Below, piece after piece: positions 30,559 to 40,008 of a DNA stretch of 64,000 bases. The stretch's first letter is position 1. Each line of letters opens with the position of its first letter. Below the pieces are notes generated by a model. The model saw only the letters and a list, made by a program, of their open reading frames with translations, was not told where the DNA came from and searched no databases. The DNA is from Pseudomonas sp. MYb60 (GTDB taxonomy: Bacteria > Pseudomonadota > Gammaproteobacteria > Pseudomonadales > Pseudomonadaceae): positions 102,022-166,021 of the forward strand of contig NZ_PCOZ01000009.1 in assembly GCF_002979555.1 (NCBI RefSeq), given 5' to 3'. Both the position numbers and the translations under genes were made by a program.

Positions 30559-31385
30559 GCCTTGGCCGCCGCCCAGTCGATCCAACCGAACTGCCACGTG
30601 GCCAGGATCAACAGGCCGAACGCAATGCGGTACCAGGCAAACACCGCATAGCTGTGGCTGGCGATGAATTTGAGCAGGCCCTTGACCGCGATCATCGCAA
30701 AAATGAACGAGGTGACGAACCCGATGGCGAACACTGGCAAATCCGCTGGCTGGAACAGGTCGCGGTACTTGTAGCCCGAATACACGGCCGCACCGACCAT
30801 CGTCGGCATCGCCAGGAAGAACGAAAACTCGGTAGCGGTCTTGCGCGACAAGCCGAACAGCAGGCCGCCGATAATCGTCGAGCCAGAGCGCGAGGTACCC
30901 GGAATCATCGCCAGGCATTGGGCAAAGCCGACCTTGAGCGCGTCTTTCCAGGTAATGTCATCCACCGTTTCGGCATGCACCTCATGCTCACGGCGTTCTG
31001 CCCACAACATGATGATGCCACCGACCACCAACGCCGTGGCCACGGTGACCGGGTTGAACAGGTAATGGTGAATCAGGTCGGCGAAGATCACCCCCAACAC
31101 CACGGCCGGCAAAAACGCGATCAGCAGGTTGACGGTAAACCGCTGGGCCTTGGGCTGGGTTGGCAAACCGACGACGACGTCGATGATCTTGCGCCGAAAT
31201 TCCCACACCACCGCCAGGATCGCACCCAACTGGATGATGATATTGAAGGCGTTGAAGCGGTCACCGGTAAAGTCCAGCAAGTCGGCGACGATGATCTGGT
31301 GGCCGGTGCTGGAGATCGGCAGGAACTCCGTCAGCCCTTCCACGATGCCAAGAATCAATGCCTGAATGGCGGTCCAAAAATCCAT
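30555..31385 (-). CDS. uppP: Undecaprenyl-diphosphatase UppP (BacA)
   Basis: 276 aa, eight membrane segments. Family motifs GIVEGLTEFLPISSTGHQII and IPGTSRSGSTIIGGLLFGLS include the catalytic Glu, Ser and Arg. It recycles the lipid carrier for peptidoglycan and confers bacitracin tolerance. ATG 31385 follows GGGGGAAGC; six upstream codons are in frame but unsupported. Confidence 0.95.
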   Translation of the reverse strand: MDFWTAIQALILGIVEGLTEFLPISSTGHQIIVADLLDFTGDRFNAFNIIIQLGAILAVVWEFRRKIIDVVVGLPTQPKAQRFTVNLLIAFLPAVVLGVIFADLIHHYLFNPVTVATALVVGGIIMLWAERREHEVHAETVDDITWKDALKVGFAQCLAMIPGTSRSGSTIIGGLLFGLSRKTATEFSFFLAMPTMVGAAVYSGYKYRDLFQPADLPVFAIGFVTSFIFAMIAVKGLLKFIASHSYAVFAWYRIAFGLLILATWQFGWIDWAAAKA

Positions 31386-31612
31386 GCTTCCCCCTGAGGT
31401 CATGTACGTGGCATGCCCCGTGACTATTTTTAGTGGTTCACTGACGAAAAACGCACTGAAGGCTCAGTGATGATGATCAACGGCGGAATGCAAAAATTCC
31501 GTGAAAAATCAGACAGTACTCAGGTTTTCCGGTGTCGGGCCGAAAGCCTATCAGACACATCGTAAAAGTCGATGCACGCATACAATTATAAAAAGCACGG
31601 AGTGACAGGACG

Positions 31613-33247
31613 ATGAACAGTTTGCGCAGTATGTCGATCAGCCGCCGCCTCTGGCTGATCCTGATAGTCGCCGTGTTGATGTTGCTGGCACTGGGCCTGC
31701 TGATGCTCAAGCAGATCCATGATGACCTGTACCAGGCCAAGCGCCAGCAGACCCAGCACGTGGTGCAAACCGCCAGTGGCGTGCTCGGCTATTACCAGAA
31801 CCTCGAGAAAACCGGCGCGCTCACCCGTGAAGCCGCGCAGAAGCAGGCGTTGAGCGTGGTGCGCGGGCTGCGCTACGACCACGACGACTATTTCTGGATC
31901 AACGACCTCACCCCGGTGATGATCATGCACGCCGCCAACCCCAAGCTGGACGGCCAGAACCTGTCGGCCATCCGCGACCCAGACGGTTTCGCGGTGTTCA
32001 ACGAGTTCGTGGCACTGGCCAAGGCCAAGGGCGCGGGCATCGTCAACTATCGCTGGCCCAAGCCAGGTGCCGACGCGCCGGTGGCGAAAACCTCTTACAT
32101 CCAGTTGTTCGAACCCTGGGGCTGGGTCATCGGCTCTGGCGTCTATGTAGACGATGTGCAGGCCGAATTCACCGGACAGCTGTGGAAAGCCTCGTTCATC
32201 GGCCTGGGCATCGCAGGGGTGATGGCCCTGCTGGTGGCGTTGATCGCCCGCAGCATCGTGCGGCCCTTGCAGGCCGCGGTGAACGCCATGGCCAACATCG
32301 CCAGCGGCGAAAGTAACCTGACCCGCAGCCTCGACACCCATGGCCGGGACGAAGTCACCCAACTGTCCGAACACTTCAACAGTTTCACCGCCAAGCTGCG
32401 CCAGGTGGTGAGCCAGTTGCAGGTGTGTGCCGGCGCGCTGGGCCAGTCATCGACCGAGCTGGGCAGCAACGCCACCCAGGCCCATGACCGCAGCCAGCAA
32501 CAGTCCCAGCAAATGGAATTGGTGGCCACGGCCATCAACGAGGTCACCTACGGCGTGCAGGACGTGGCTAAAAATGCCGAACACGCCGCCAGCGAAATGC
32601 GCGACGCCCAGGCCCAGGCGCAGCAGGGCCAGATCAACATCGACGGCAGCCTGCAACAGATCGACCAACTGTCCGGCACCATCAGTCAGGCTGTGGACGT
32701 GATCCGCACCTTGTCCAGCGAAAGCACGCAGATTGGCGGCGTGCTCGAAGTGATCCGCTCCATCGCCGACCAGACCAACCTGCTGGCGCTCAACGCGGCG
32801 ATTGAAGCTGCGCGAGCAGGCGAGCAGGGTCGCGGTTTTGCCGTGGTGGCCGATGAAGTGCGCCTGCTGGCCCAGCGCACACAAAAATCCACCGCCGAGA
32901 TCCAGGTGATGATCGAGCGCCTGCAAGGGCATTCGGAAGCGGCAGTGAAAGTGATCAGCGACAGCCACAGCGCCTCCCAACTGACCATCGAGCAAGCTGG
33001 CCAGGCCGGTGCCAGCCTGACGGCCATCGGCCAGGCGCTGCGTAACCTGAACGGTCTGAACGCCTCGATTGCCAGCGCCACGCTGCAACAGGCTCATGTG
33101 GTGGAAGACATCAATCAGAACGTGACCCAGGCTGCCGGGTTGTCCCACAGCACCGCGCTGGCGGCGGAACAGTCAAGTGTGGCGAGCGTGCATTTGCGTG
33201 GCCTGAGCGAACAACTCAACGGCCTGCTGCGCCCATTCAAGGTCTGA
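31613..33247 (+). CDS. Methyl-accepting chemotaxis protein with Cache domain
   Basis: 544 aa. Membrane helix at about 13-34; periplasmic single-Cache domain (about 40-185; RYDHDDYFWINDLTPVMIMH, PWGWVIGSGVYVDD); second membrane helix about 190-212; HAMP; cytoplasmic signalling domain with the hairpin IADQTNLLALNAAIEAARAG. It feeds the CheA/CheW array. Cache domains of this type often bind small organic acids; the ligand here is unknown. It is followed by a hairpin at 33255. Confidence 0.93.
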   Translation: MNSLRSMSISRRLWLILIVAVLMLLALGLLMLKQIHDDLYQAKRQQTQHVVQTASGVLGYYQNLEKTGALTREAAQKQALSVVRGLRYDHDDYFWINDLTPVMIMHAANPKLDGQNLSAIRDPDGFAVFNEFVALAKAKGAGIVNYRWPKPGADAPVAKTSYIQLFEPWGWVIGSGVYVDDVQAEFTGQLWKASFIGLGIAGVMALLVALIARSIVRPLQAAVNAMANIASGESNLTRSLDTHGRDEVTQLSEHFNSFTAKLRQVVSQLQVCAGALGQSSTELGSNATQAHDRSQQQSQQMELVATAINEVTYGVQDVAKNAEHAASEMRDAQAQAQQGQINIDGSLQQIDQLSGTISQAVDVIRTLSSESTQIGGVLEVIRSIADQTNLLALNAAIEAARAGEQGRGFAVVADEVRLLAQRTQKSTAEIQVMIERLQGHSEAAVKVISDSHSASQLTIEQAGQAGASLTAIGQALRNLNGLNASIASATLQQAHVVEDINQNVTQAAGLSHSTALAAEQSSVASVHLRGLSEQLNGLLRPFKV

Positions 33248-33254
33248 GCGCAAA

Positions 33255-33284
33255 GGCGGTGATTTGTTTACAATCACCGCCCTC
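33255..33284 (+). terminator. Hairpin after the chemoreceptor gene
   Basis: GGCGGTGATT and AATCACCGCC form a 10-bp stem with a TGTTTAC loop, followed by CTCTC. No true T run, so partly effective. Confidence 0.6.
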
Positions 33285-33307
33285 TCACTTTCTCCCAAGG
33301 AACCGCC

Positions 33308-33871
33308 ATGTCCGGGCTTGAACTGTTCGCCGCCGCCCTCGGGGTGATCGCTGTCTGGCTGACGGTCAAGCAAAATCCCTGGTGCTGGCCCATCGGCCTG
33401 GTGATGGTGCTGCTGTACACCTGGGTGTTCTACGACGTGAAACTCTATTCCGACATGCTGTTGCAAGTGGTCTACGCCGGGCTGCAAGTCTACGGCTGGT
33501 GGCAGTGGACGCGCGCCGGTGACATCCAGCAAGGCCGCCAGGTCACCCGCCTCGGCTGGCCTGCGGTCAGCACCAGCCTCGCCGTCGGCGCCGTCGGCAG
33601 TCTGTTGCTCGGCGCTGCCATGGCGCACTGGACCGACGCTGCCCAACCCTGGCTCGACGCCGCCCTGACTGGCTTCAGCCTGGTGGCGCAACTGTGGATG
33701 GCGCAGAAACGCGTGCAGTGCTGGCCGCTGTGGATTGTCGTGGATGTGATCTTCGTCGGGCTGTTCCTCTACAAAGGCCTCTACCTCACCGCTGCGCTCT
33801 ACGCGCTGTTCACCGTGATCGCCGTGCAAGGCTGGCGTGAATGGCGCGCCGACCCGGCGTTGCAGCCATGA
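33308..33871 (+). CDS. pnuC: Nicotinamide riboside transporter PnuC
   Basis: 187 aa, seven predicted membrane segments. PnuC signatures KQNPWCWPIGLVMVLLYTWV, YSDMLLQVVYAGLQVYGWWQ and the final CWPLWIVVDVIFVGLFLYKG are present. It facilitates uptake of nicotinamide riboside. Its stop overlaps the start of an NadR-like kinase gene, which would trap the substrate by phosphorylation. Confidence 0.93.
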   Translation: MSGLELFAAALGVIAVWLTVKQNPWCWPIGLVMVLLYTWVFYDVKLYSDMLLQVVYAGLQVYGWWQWTRAGDIQQGRQVTRLGWPAVSTSLAVGAVGSLLLGAAMAHWTDAAQPWLDAALTGFSLVAQLWMAQKRVQCWPLWIVVDVIFVGLFLYKGLYLTAALYALFTVIAVQGWREWRADPALQP

Positions 33872-34392
33872 AGGTGGTAGTCCTGGCGGGGCCTGAATCC
33901 AGCGGCAAAAGTTGGCTGGCGGCCGAGTTGCATGCGCATTTTGGCGGTTTGATGGTGGGTGAATATGTGCGCTATTTCATCGATCACCATCAGCGCGACA
34001 CCACGCTGGCGGACATCCCTGCCATCGCCCACGGCCAACTGGCCTGGGAGGATGCCGCGCGGGCGCAACAGCCGCCGTTGCTGATCCTCGACACGCACCT
34101 GCTCACCAACAAGCTGTGGAGCCAGACCCTGTTCGGCGATTACCCGGCGTGGCTGGACAGCGAACTGTTGGCCCGGCACTACGACCTGCATTTGCTGTTG
34201 TCACCGGAGGATGTGGAATGGACCGCCGATGGCCAACGCTGCCAGCCGGAACTGGCGGATCGCCAAGCGTTTTTCCAGGGCAGCCTGGACTGGATGCAAC
34301 AACATCGACAGCCGGTGCTGGAGATTCGAGGGGATTGGAAGGCACGCAGACAAGCAGCGTTTTCAGCCGTTGAACAACTGCTGCAGCATTAA
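33868..34392 (+). CDS. NadR-like ribosylnicotinamide kinase
   Basis: 174 aa. P-loop GPESSGKS (residues 9-16), a Trp- and His-rich lid region, LLILDTHLLTNKLW and a C-terminal helix. This matches the kinase domain of NadR without its HTH or adenylyltransferase parts. It overlaps pnuC by 4 bp; the pair forms an NAD salvage route. ATG 33868 chosen for the overlap; an upstream ATG at 33841 lies in pnuC. Confidence 0.88.
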   Translation: MKVVVLAGPESSGKSWLAAELHAHFGGLMVGEYVRYFIDHHQRDTTLADIPAIAHGQLAWEDAARAQQPPLLILDTHLLTNKLWSQTLFGDYPAWLDSELLARHYDLHLLLSPEDVEWTADGQRCQPELADRQAFFQGSLDWMQQHRQPVLEIRGDWKARRQAAFSAVEQLLQH

Positions 34393-34401
34393 CACAGTAC
34401 G

Positions 34402-34608
34402 CCTGCGATAGCGGTGGGCCAGCTTGCACTTGCTTCGACTGACACACCGCTATCGCGGGCAAGCCCACTCCCACAGGGGGCTGGCGTTGGACGGATTTTC
34501 CGGGCCCGACACACATCCAATGTAGGAGCTGGCTTGCCTGCGATAGCGGTGGGTCATTCGATACAGGATTCGACTGACCCACCGCCTTCACGGGCAAGCC
34601 GGCTGTTA
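34402..34608. repeat. REP-like inverted repeats
   Basis: GCCTGCGATAGCGGTGGG (34402) pairs with CACCGCTATCGCGGGCAAGC downstream; a second pair starts with GGCTTGCCTGCGATAGCGGT (34532) and ends with CCACCGCCTTCACGGGCAAG. Such paired REP units are dispersed in fluorescent pseudomonads. The block fills the gap between the NadR-like gene and ggt. Confidence 0.7.
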
Positions 34609-36330
34609 GTAGCCCAGGGACAGGCCCGTATTGCGACGCGGGTCATTCGCCCCGTAGAACCGGTTTTTACCGACAGGCTTGCCATCCAGCGACGGCGCAC
34701 CCACCAGGATCGCGGCCAGGTGGTTGGCATCCTGCGGCCCGGCGAACGTGTGGCCCCAGCTCTCGAGGATCTTCTGGGTATCCGGGCTCACCGCAAAGGT
34801 TTCCAGGTTGGTAGTCTCCGGCATCCATTGCTGGTGGAAGCGCGGCGCGTCCACGGCTTCCTGGATGTTCATCTTGTAGTCGATCACGTTCAGCATCGTC
34901 AGCAGGGTCGCAGTAATGATGCGGCTACCACCCGGCGTCCCCACCACCATGACTGCCTTGCCATCCTTGGTGACGATGGTCGGGCTCATCGACGACAGCG
35001 GCGCCTTGCCCGGTGCGATGGCGTTGGCTTCGCCCTGGACCAGCCCGTACATGTTCGGCACGCCGACCTTGACGGTGAAGTCGTCCATTTCATCGTTGAG
35101 GATCACCCCGGTCTTGCTCGCCATTACGCCCGCACCGAACCAGTCGTTGAGGGTGTAGGTGACAGACACCGCGTTGCCCCACTTGTCGACGATGGAATAG
35201 TGGGTGGTGTTGTTGCCTTCATGGGGCGACACACCCGGCTTGATCGCCTGGGAATCACCGGCCTTGTGCGGCTCGATGGCGTCACGCAGCTTGGCCGCGT
35301 AGTTCTTGTCCAAGAGGTGCTCGATCGGGTTCTGGACGAAATCCGGGTCGCCCAGGTAGCTGTTGCGGTCCACATATGCGTGGCGCATGGCTTCGATCTG
35401 GTAGTGCATGCCCTGGGCCGAGTGGTAGCCGAGGTCGGCCATCGGGTAGCCTTCGAGGATGTTCATGATCTGGCAGATCACCACGCCACCCGAGCTCGGA
35501 GGCGGTGCCGAGACCACGTGATAGCCACGGTAGTCGCACTCGATCGGCGCCAGTTCGCGGGTCTTGTATTTGTCCAGGTCAGCCTGGGTGATGATGCCCT
35601 TGCCGGCCTGGCTGGAATCAACCAGCGCCTTGGCGACCCAGCCTTTATAGAAGCCGTCGCTGCCCTTGGCGGAGATTTCCTTGAGGGTCTTGGCCAGGTC
35701 CTTCTGCACCAGTTTCTGGCCCACCTGCATCGGCTGGCCGTTGTGCAGGAAGATGCCGCGCATGTCCTTGTCTTTCTCGAACTCGCCGGTGGCGGTATGC
35801 AGCAGATCGATATCGCCCTGCTCCAGCGCAAAGCCGTTTTCTGCCAGTTTGATCGCCGGGGCAATCACCTGGGCGCGCTTGAGGGTGCCGTATTTGCTCA
35901 GGGCCAGTTCCATGCCCGAGACGGTACCGGGCACGCCCACGGCCAGGTGGCCCTTGGCGCTGAGGCCTTCGATGACGTTGCCGTCTTTGTCGAGGTACAT
36001 GTCGGCAGTCGCTGCCAACGGGGCTTTTTCACGGAAGTCGAGGAAGGTCTTGCGCCCGTCGGCCAGCTGCACGGTCATGAAACCACCGCCGCCCAGGTTG
36101 CCTGCCGCCGGGTACACCACCGCCAGCGCATAACCCACGGCCACTGCCGCATCCACCGCGTTGCCGCCGGCCTTGAGTACATCCACACCCACATGAGTGG
36201 CCAAATGCTGGGCCGTCACCACCATGCCATTTTCACCCGCCACTGGGGCCTGGGAAGCGGCTTGCACTCCGCTGACCGTCAGCACCAGCGCGGTGGCAAT
36301 CAAGGTACGGCTGAAGGGTTGGTATTTCAT
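34606..36330 (-). CDS. ggt: Gamma-glutamyltranspeptidase
   Basis: 574 aa precursor. Signal peptide (FSRTLIATALVLTVSGVQAA). The autocleavage site with nucleophilic Thr is in EGNNTTHYSIVDKWGNAVSV; the glutamate-binding pair GGSRIITATL lies in the small subunit. It hydrolyses or transfers the gamma-glutamyl group of glutathione in the periplasm. The ATG is followed by basic residues typical of Sec signals. Confidence 0.95.
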   Translation of the reverse strand: MKYQPFSRTLIATALVLTVSGVQAASQAPVAGENGMVVTAQHLATHVGVDVLKAGGNAVDAAVAVGYALAVVYPAAGNLGGGGFMTVQLADGRKTFLDFREKAPLAATADMYLDKDGNVIEGLSAKGHLAVGVPGTVSGMELALSKYGTLKRAQVIAPAIKLAENGFALEQGDIDLLHTATGEFEKDKDMRGIFLHNGQPMQVGQKLVQKDLAKTLKEISAKGSDGFYKGWVAKALVDSSQAGKGIITQADLDKYKTRELAPIECDYRGYHVVSAPPPSSGGVVICQIMNILEGYPMADLGYHSAQGMHYQIEAMRHAYVDRNSYLGDPDFVQNPIEHLLDKNYAAKLRDAIEPHKAGDSQAIKPGVSPHEGNNTTHYSIVDKWGNAVSVTYTLNDWFGAGVMASKTGVILNDEMDDFTVKVGVPNMYGLVQGEANAIAPGKAPLSSMSPTIVTKDGKAVMVVGTPGGSRIITATLLTMLNVIDYKMNIQEAVDAPRFHQQWMPETTNLETFAVSPDTQKILESWGHTFAGPQDANHLAAILVGAPSLDGKPVGKNRFYGANDPRRNTGLSLGY

Positions 36331-36497
36331 CCATGGCTACTCTATTTATTGAGGTGCACCAAAATAGCCCGTCCCGAATTGATTCCCCAGCGCGATGGCG
36401 TTTTTTTTACAGAACCTGTCGGTCACGGAACGGCCGCTGTAAACGCCATGTTATATTTCGCCCCCGTTTCCAGCCGCCTCCATGACACGAGCCCCCC

Positions 36498-37643
36498 ATG
36501 AGCTTTGACTTCGACACGATCCACCCCCGCCTCGGCACCGGCAGCACCAAATGGAACCGGTACCCCGCCGAGGTACTGCCGATGTGGATCGCCGACATGG
36601 ACATCGCCGCGCCGCCCGCGGTGTTGCAGGCCCTGCGCGAGCGCCTCGACCAGCAGATCCTCGGCTACAGCGTGGCCGGCCCCGATGTGCGCGAAGCCAT
36701 CGTCGCCGACCTGTGGAACAAATACGCCTGGCGCGTTCTGCCCGAAGAGCTGCTGTTTTTGCCCGGCGTCGAACCCGGTTTCAATATGGCGCTGCATGCC
36801 TTTGTGCAACCGGGCCAGCCGGTGGTGCTGCAGACCCCGAATTACCGGCCGATCCGCCTGGCGCCGGGGAACTGGAACCTGCCGCGTATCGAAGTGCCGT
36901 TCGAACGGGTCGACGGTGAATACCGCACGCCACTGTCTGCCCTGCGCGATGCATTGGCCGGCGCCGGCGCACTGCTGCTGAGCAACCCGCACAACCCGAT
37001 GGGCAAGGTATTCCCCCGTGAAGAACTGCTGGCCGTGGCCGACGCCTGCCTGGAACAGGGCGCGCTGATCATCAGCGACGAAATCCACGCCGAGCTGTGT
37101 TTCGACGGCCGCCGCCACATCCCCACTGCCAGCCTCAGCGCGGAGATTGCCCAGCGCACCATCACGCTGATGTCGGCGAGCAAGGCCTATAACGTGGCCG
37201 GTTTGAAAACCTGCTTTGCAGTGATCCAGAACGCCGAGATCCGCGAGCGCTTCAACAATGCCCGCTGCGGCATGGTCGACAGCGTGAGCCCTCTGGGCCT
37301 GGAAGCCACCCGCGCAGCCTACAGCCAGTGCGGCGACTGGCTCGAGGCACTCAAGCACTACCTGCAAGCCAACCGCGACTACCTGCTCGATGCCGTGCAA
37401 ACCCGCCTGCCGGGCGTGGTCATGCACGCGCCGCAGGGTACGTTCCTGGCCTGGCTGGATTGCAGCGCGCTGGGGCTGGATGACCCACAGCAGTTCTTCC
37501 TCGAGCAGGCCAAGGTCGGGTTGAGTGCGGGAATTGAATTCGGCGATGACAGCCAGCAGTTCGTGCGCCTGAACTTCGGCTGCCCACGGGCCATGCTGGA
37601 AGAAGGACTGCAGCGCATGGAGCAGGCCCTGAAGATGCGCTAA
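36498..37643 (+). CDS. patB: PLP-dependent C-S lyase, PatB/MalY type
   Basis: 381 aa. Fold type I landmarks: EVLPMWIADMDIAAPPAVLQ at the N-terminus, LLLSNPHNPMGKVF, ISDEIHAELCF (PLP-binding Asp) and SASKAYNVAGLK with the Schiff-base Lys. This is the MalY/PatB group of cystathionine beta-lyases. It lies near sulfur genes (ssuF-like, SsuABC-type), fitting a role in sulfur amino-acid metabolism. Confidence 0.9.
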   Translation: MSFDFDTIHPRLGTGSTKWNRYPAEVLPMWIADMDIAAPPAVLQALRERLDQQILGYSVAGPDVREAIVADLWNKYAWRVLPEELLFLPGVEPGFNMALHAFVQPGQPVVLQTPNYRPIRLAPGNWNLPRIEVPFERVDGEYRTPLSALRDALAGAGALLLSNPHNPMGKVFPREELLAVADACLEQGALIISDEIHAELCFDGRRHIPTASLSAEIAQRTITLMSASKAYNVAGLKTCFAVIQNAEIRERFNNARCGMVDSVSPLGLEATRAAYSQCGDWLEALKHYLQANRDYLLDAVQTRLPGVVMHAPQGTFLAWLDCSALGLDDPQQFFLEQAKVGLSAGIEFGDDSQQFVRLNFGCPRAMLEEGLQRMEQALKMR

Positions 37644-37645
37644 AC

Positions 37646-37675
37646 AATGCGGGAGGGGCTGGCCTCTCCCGCATT
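37646..37675. terminator. Bidirectional hairpin between patB and the ssuF-like gene
   Basis: AATGCGGGAGGGG and CCTCTCCCGCATT form a long stem with a few mismatches between two convergent genes. No T run. Confidence 0.6.
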
Positions 37676-37685
37676 GGAAGGCGGT

Positions 37686-37901
37686 TCACAATTTGGCGAT
37701 GGACACTTCGGTGGACTTCACAAAGGCAATCACTTCACTGCCCACTTTCAATTCCAGGTCACGCACCGAGCGGGTGGTGATCACCGACGTCACGATGCCG
37801 GATGCGGTCTGCACGTCAATCTCAGACACCACTTCGCCCAGCAGGATCTCCTTGATCACGCCCTTGAACTGGTTGCGCACGTTGATCGCTTTAATGGTCA
37901 T
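37686..37901 (-). CDS. ssuF: TOBE-domain molybdopterin-binding protein (SsuF-like)
   Basis: 71 aa, a single TOBE/Mop domain: INVRNQFKGVIKEILLGEVV, SEIDVQTASGIVTSVITTRS and VGSEVIAFVKSTEVSIAKL. This matches SsuF of Pseudomonas in length, where it accompanies the sulfonate-utilisation genes. The neighbouring SsuABC-type transporter supports that reading. It probably binds molybdate or a pterin. Confidence 0.85.
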   Translation of the reverse strand: MTIKAINVRNQFKGVIKEILLGEVVSEIDVQTASGIVTSVITTRSVRDLELKVGSEVIAFVKSTEVSIAKL

Positions 37902-38219
37902 GTCGGCTTTCCTTTTAACTATTGGGTCAATCCGCACGAATGCGCAGGCCATCAAAATGCGCCGTTCACGCAGAGATTAAAAGGAATAAATAACTCTTTG
38001 TTTATTCGATTAGGAAATATATAAACTGTTGCTCAGGCAACAGTCGTTCAACAATTTGCCCTTTTCCGCCACAGCACCTCAGGCCTCAGCCCCCATAAAC
38101 AGGCGCCCGCAGCAGATGGCACAGAGACTGCATATTCCTATAAAGCATGATGGAACATGCCATTTCAGTTTTCTGAATATAAGAAAAGCCTTCTCTCAAT
38201 GCCTTGCCGGAGCTGTTCC
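37902..38219. promoter_or_regulatory. Shared upstream region of ssuF-like and ssuA-like genes
   Basis: Divergent genes flank this 318-base stretch, which has no gene. It is AT-rich at 37975-38025. A perfect hairpin ACTGTTGC-TCAG-GCAACAGT lies at 38025-38044, and TTCAGTTTTCTGAA (38164-38177) is a dyad. Likely holds sulfur-responsive promoters. Confidence 0.45.
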
Positions 38220-39176
38220 ATGAAACTCTTCACTCAACGTCTGTTCGGCGCCTGCGCCCTCGCCTTCTGCCTGCAGCCACTGGCACAGGCGGCCGAAACC
38301 ACGCCAGCCGAAGTCAACCTCGACTACGCCTACTACTCGCCGGTCAGCCTGGTACTCAAGCACTTCGGCTGGCTGGAACAAGCCCTGCCGCAAACCAAGG
38401 TCGGCTGGGTCTTGAGCCAGGGCAGCAACCGCTCGCTGGAATACCTCAACAGCGGCGGCGTGGACTTCGCCTCGTCTGCCAGCCTGTCCGCCGTACTCAG
38501 CCGCGCCAACGGCAGCCCGATCAAATCGGTGTACGTGTACAGCCGCGCCGAGTGGACCGCCCTGGTGGTGCGCAAAGACTCGCCGTTCACCAGCGTTACC
38601 GACCTCAAGGGCAAGAAAATCGCCGCCACCAAGGGCACCGACCCGTACCTGTTCACCCTGCGCAGCCTGCAAAAAGCCGGGCTGAAAAAGGACGACGTGG
38701 AACTGGTGCACCTGCAACACCCGGACGGTCGTACCGCCCTGGAGAAGGGTGACGTGGACGCCTGGGCCGGCCTCGACCCGCACATGGCCGCCAGCGAAAT
38801 CCAGGCCGGCTCGCGCCTGCTGTACCGCAACAAGGACTACAACAGTTACGGCGTGGTGAGCGTCACCGAGAAGTTCGCCAAGGAGCACCCGCAGACCATC
38901 ACCAAGGTGCTCGGCGCCTATGAAAAAGCTCGTGACTGGGCGGTGAAACACCCCGATGAGTTCGCCAAGCTGCTCGCCGACGAATCCGGCCTGCCGCTGG
39001 AAGTGGCCAAGTTGCAACTGTCGCGAACCGACCTGAGCACCCCGTTCCTCAGCGCCAAGGATGTGCAATCGTCGAAGGCCGCTGCGCCGATCCTGGTGTC
39101 CGAGGAACTGGTGCGCAAAGGGGTGAATGTGGACCAGGTGATCGACCAGTTGATCGACACCTCGTTCGGCAAATAA
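38220..39176 (+). CDS. SsuA-like sulfonate-binding protein
   Basis: 318 aa. Signal peptide (LFGACALAFCLQPLAQAAE). Type II periplasmic binding fold: VNLDYAYYSPVSLVLKHFGW, SGGVDFASSASLSAVLSRAN and DLKGKKIAATKGTDPY. First gene of an ABC uptake operon. Start chosen for GGAG before ATG and the signal peptide. Probable substrates are alkanesulfonates or other organosulfur compounds. Confidence 0.88.
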   Translation: MKLFTQRLFGACALAFCLQPLAQAAETTPAEVNLDYAYYSPVSLVLKHFGWLEQALPQTKVGWVLSQGSNRSLEYLNSGGVDFASSASLSAVLSRANGSPIKSVYVYSRAEWTALVVRKDSPFTSVTDLKGKKIAATKGTDPYLFTLRSLQKAGLKKDDVELVHLQHPDGRTALEKGDVDAWAGLDPHMAASEIQAGSRLLYRNKDYNSYGVVSVTEKFAKEHPQTITKVLGAYEKARDWAVKHPDEFAKLLADESGLPLEVAKLQLSRTDLSTPFLSAKDVQSSKAAAPILVSEELVRKGVNVDQVIDQLIDTSFGK

Positions 39177-39186
39177 GGGGCCCGCG

Positions 39187-40008
39187 ATGACCAGCAAAAG
39201 CCAAGCACTGCCGCTGCCCGCGCCGGTGCTGATCAACCGCAGCGCCTGGCCGCGACGCCTCAAGGGGCTGGTGTTGCCGGTGCTGATCCTGTTGATCCTT
39301 GAAGGGGTGGTGCGCATCGGCTGGCTGCCGTCCTACCAGATGCCGGCCCCCAGCGAGATCGCCGTTACCCTCGGCGACCTGGCCGAAGGCGCATTGTGGA
39401 AACACATCAGCGCCAGCCTTGGCCGCGTCCTGCTGGGCTTTGCCATCGGCGCCAGCCTGGCCTTGGTGTTTGCCGCGTGGGTCGGCCTGAGCCGCGAGGC
39501 CGAGGCCTATCTGGAACCGACATTCGCCGGGCTGCGCTCGATCCCGAGCCTGGCCTGGGTGCCGCTGTTGCTGTTGTGGCTGGGCATCGACGAGACCTCC
39601 AAGATCGTGCTGATCGCCATCGGCGCGTTCTTCCCGGTGTACCTCAATGGTGTCGCGGCCATCCGCGATATCGACCGCAAGTGGGTGGAAGTCGGGCAAA
39701 TGTACGGCTTCAGCCGGCGGCGATTGGTGCGACGCATCCTGCTGCCGGCCGCCCTGCCCGGCCTGTTTACCGGATTGCGCAGCGGCTTGAGCCTGGCGTG
39801 GATGTTCCTGGTGGCGGCCGAATTGATCGCCGCGACCAAGGGCCTGGGTTACCTGCTCAGTGACGGGCGGGAAACCTCACGGCCGGACATCGTTCTGGCC
39901 GCGATCATCGTGCTCGCGCTGCTCGGCAAGGTCAGCGACGGCCTGCTCGCGGCGCTGGAAAAGCGCTGCCTGGCGTGGCGCGACACCTTCCAGGGGACGG
40001 CACAATGA
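39187..40008 (+). CDS. SsuC-like ABC permease
   Basis: 273 aa with six membrane segments. The permease EAA-like loop QMYGFSRRRLVRRILLPAAL contacts the ATPase. The tail overlaps the ATPase gene start by 4 bp. Second gene of the operon. Confidence 0.9.
   Translation: MTSKSQALPLPAPVLINRSAWPRRLKGLVLPVLILLILEGVVRIGWLPSYQMPAPSEIAVTLGDLAEGALWKHISASLGRVLLGFAIGASLALVFAAWVGLSREAEAYLEPTFAGLRSIPSLAWVPLLLLWLGIDETSKIVLIAIGAFFPVYLNGVAAIRDIDRKWVEVGQMYGFSRRRLVRRILLPAALPGLFTGLRSGLSLAWMFLVAAELIAATKGLGYLLSDGRETSRPDIVLAAIIVLALLGKVSDGLLAALEKRCLAWRDTFQGTAQ

Noticed and set aside
34414..36501. 695-codon rightward open frame
   Set aside because: Antisense to ggt. Composition is that of a shadow frame.
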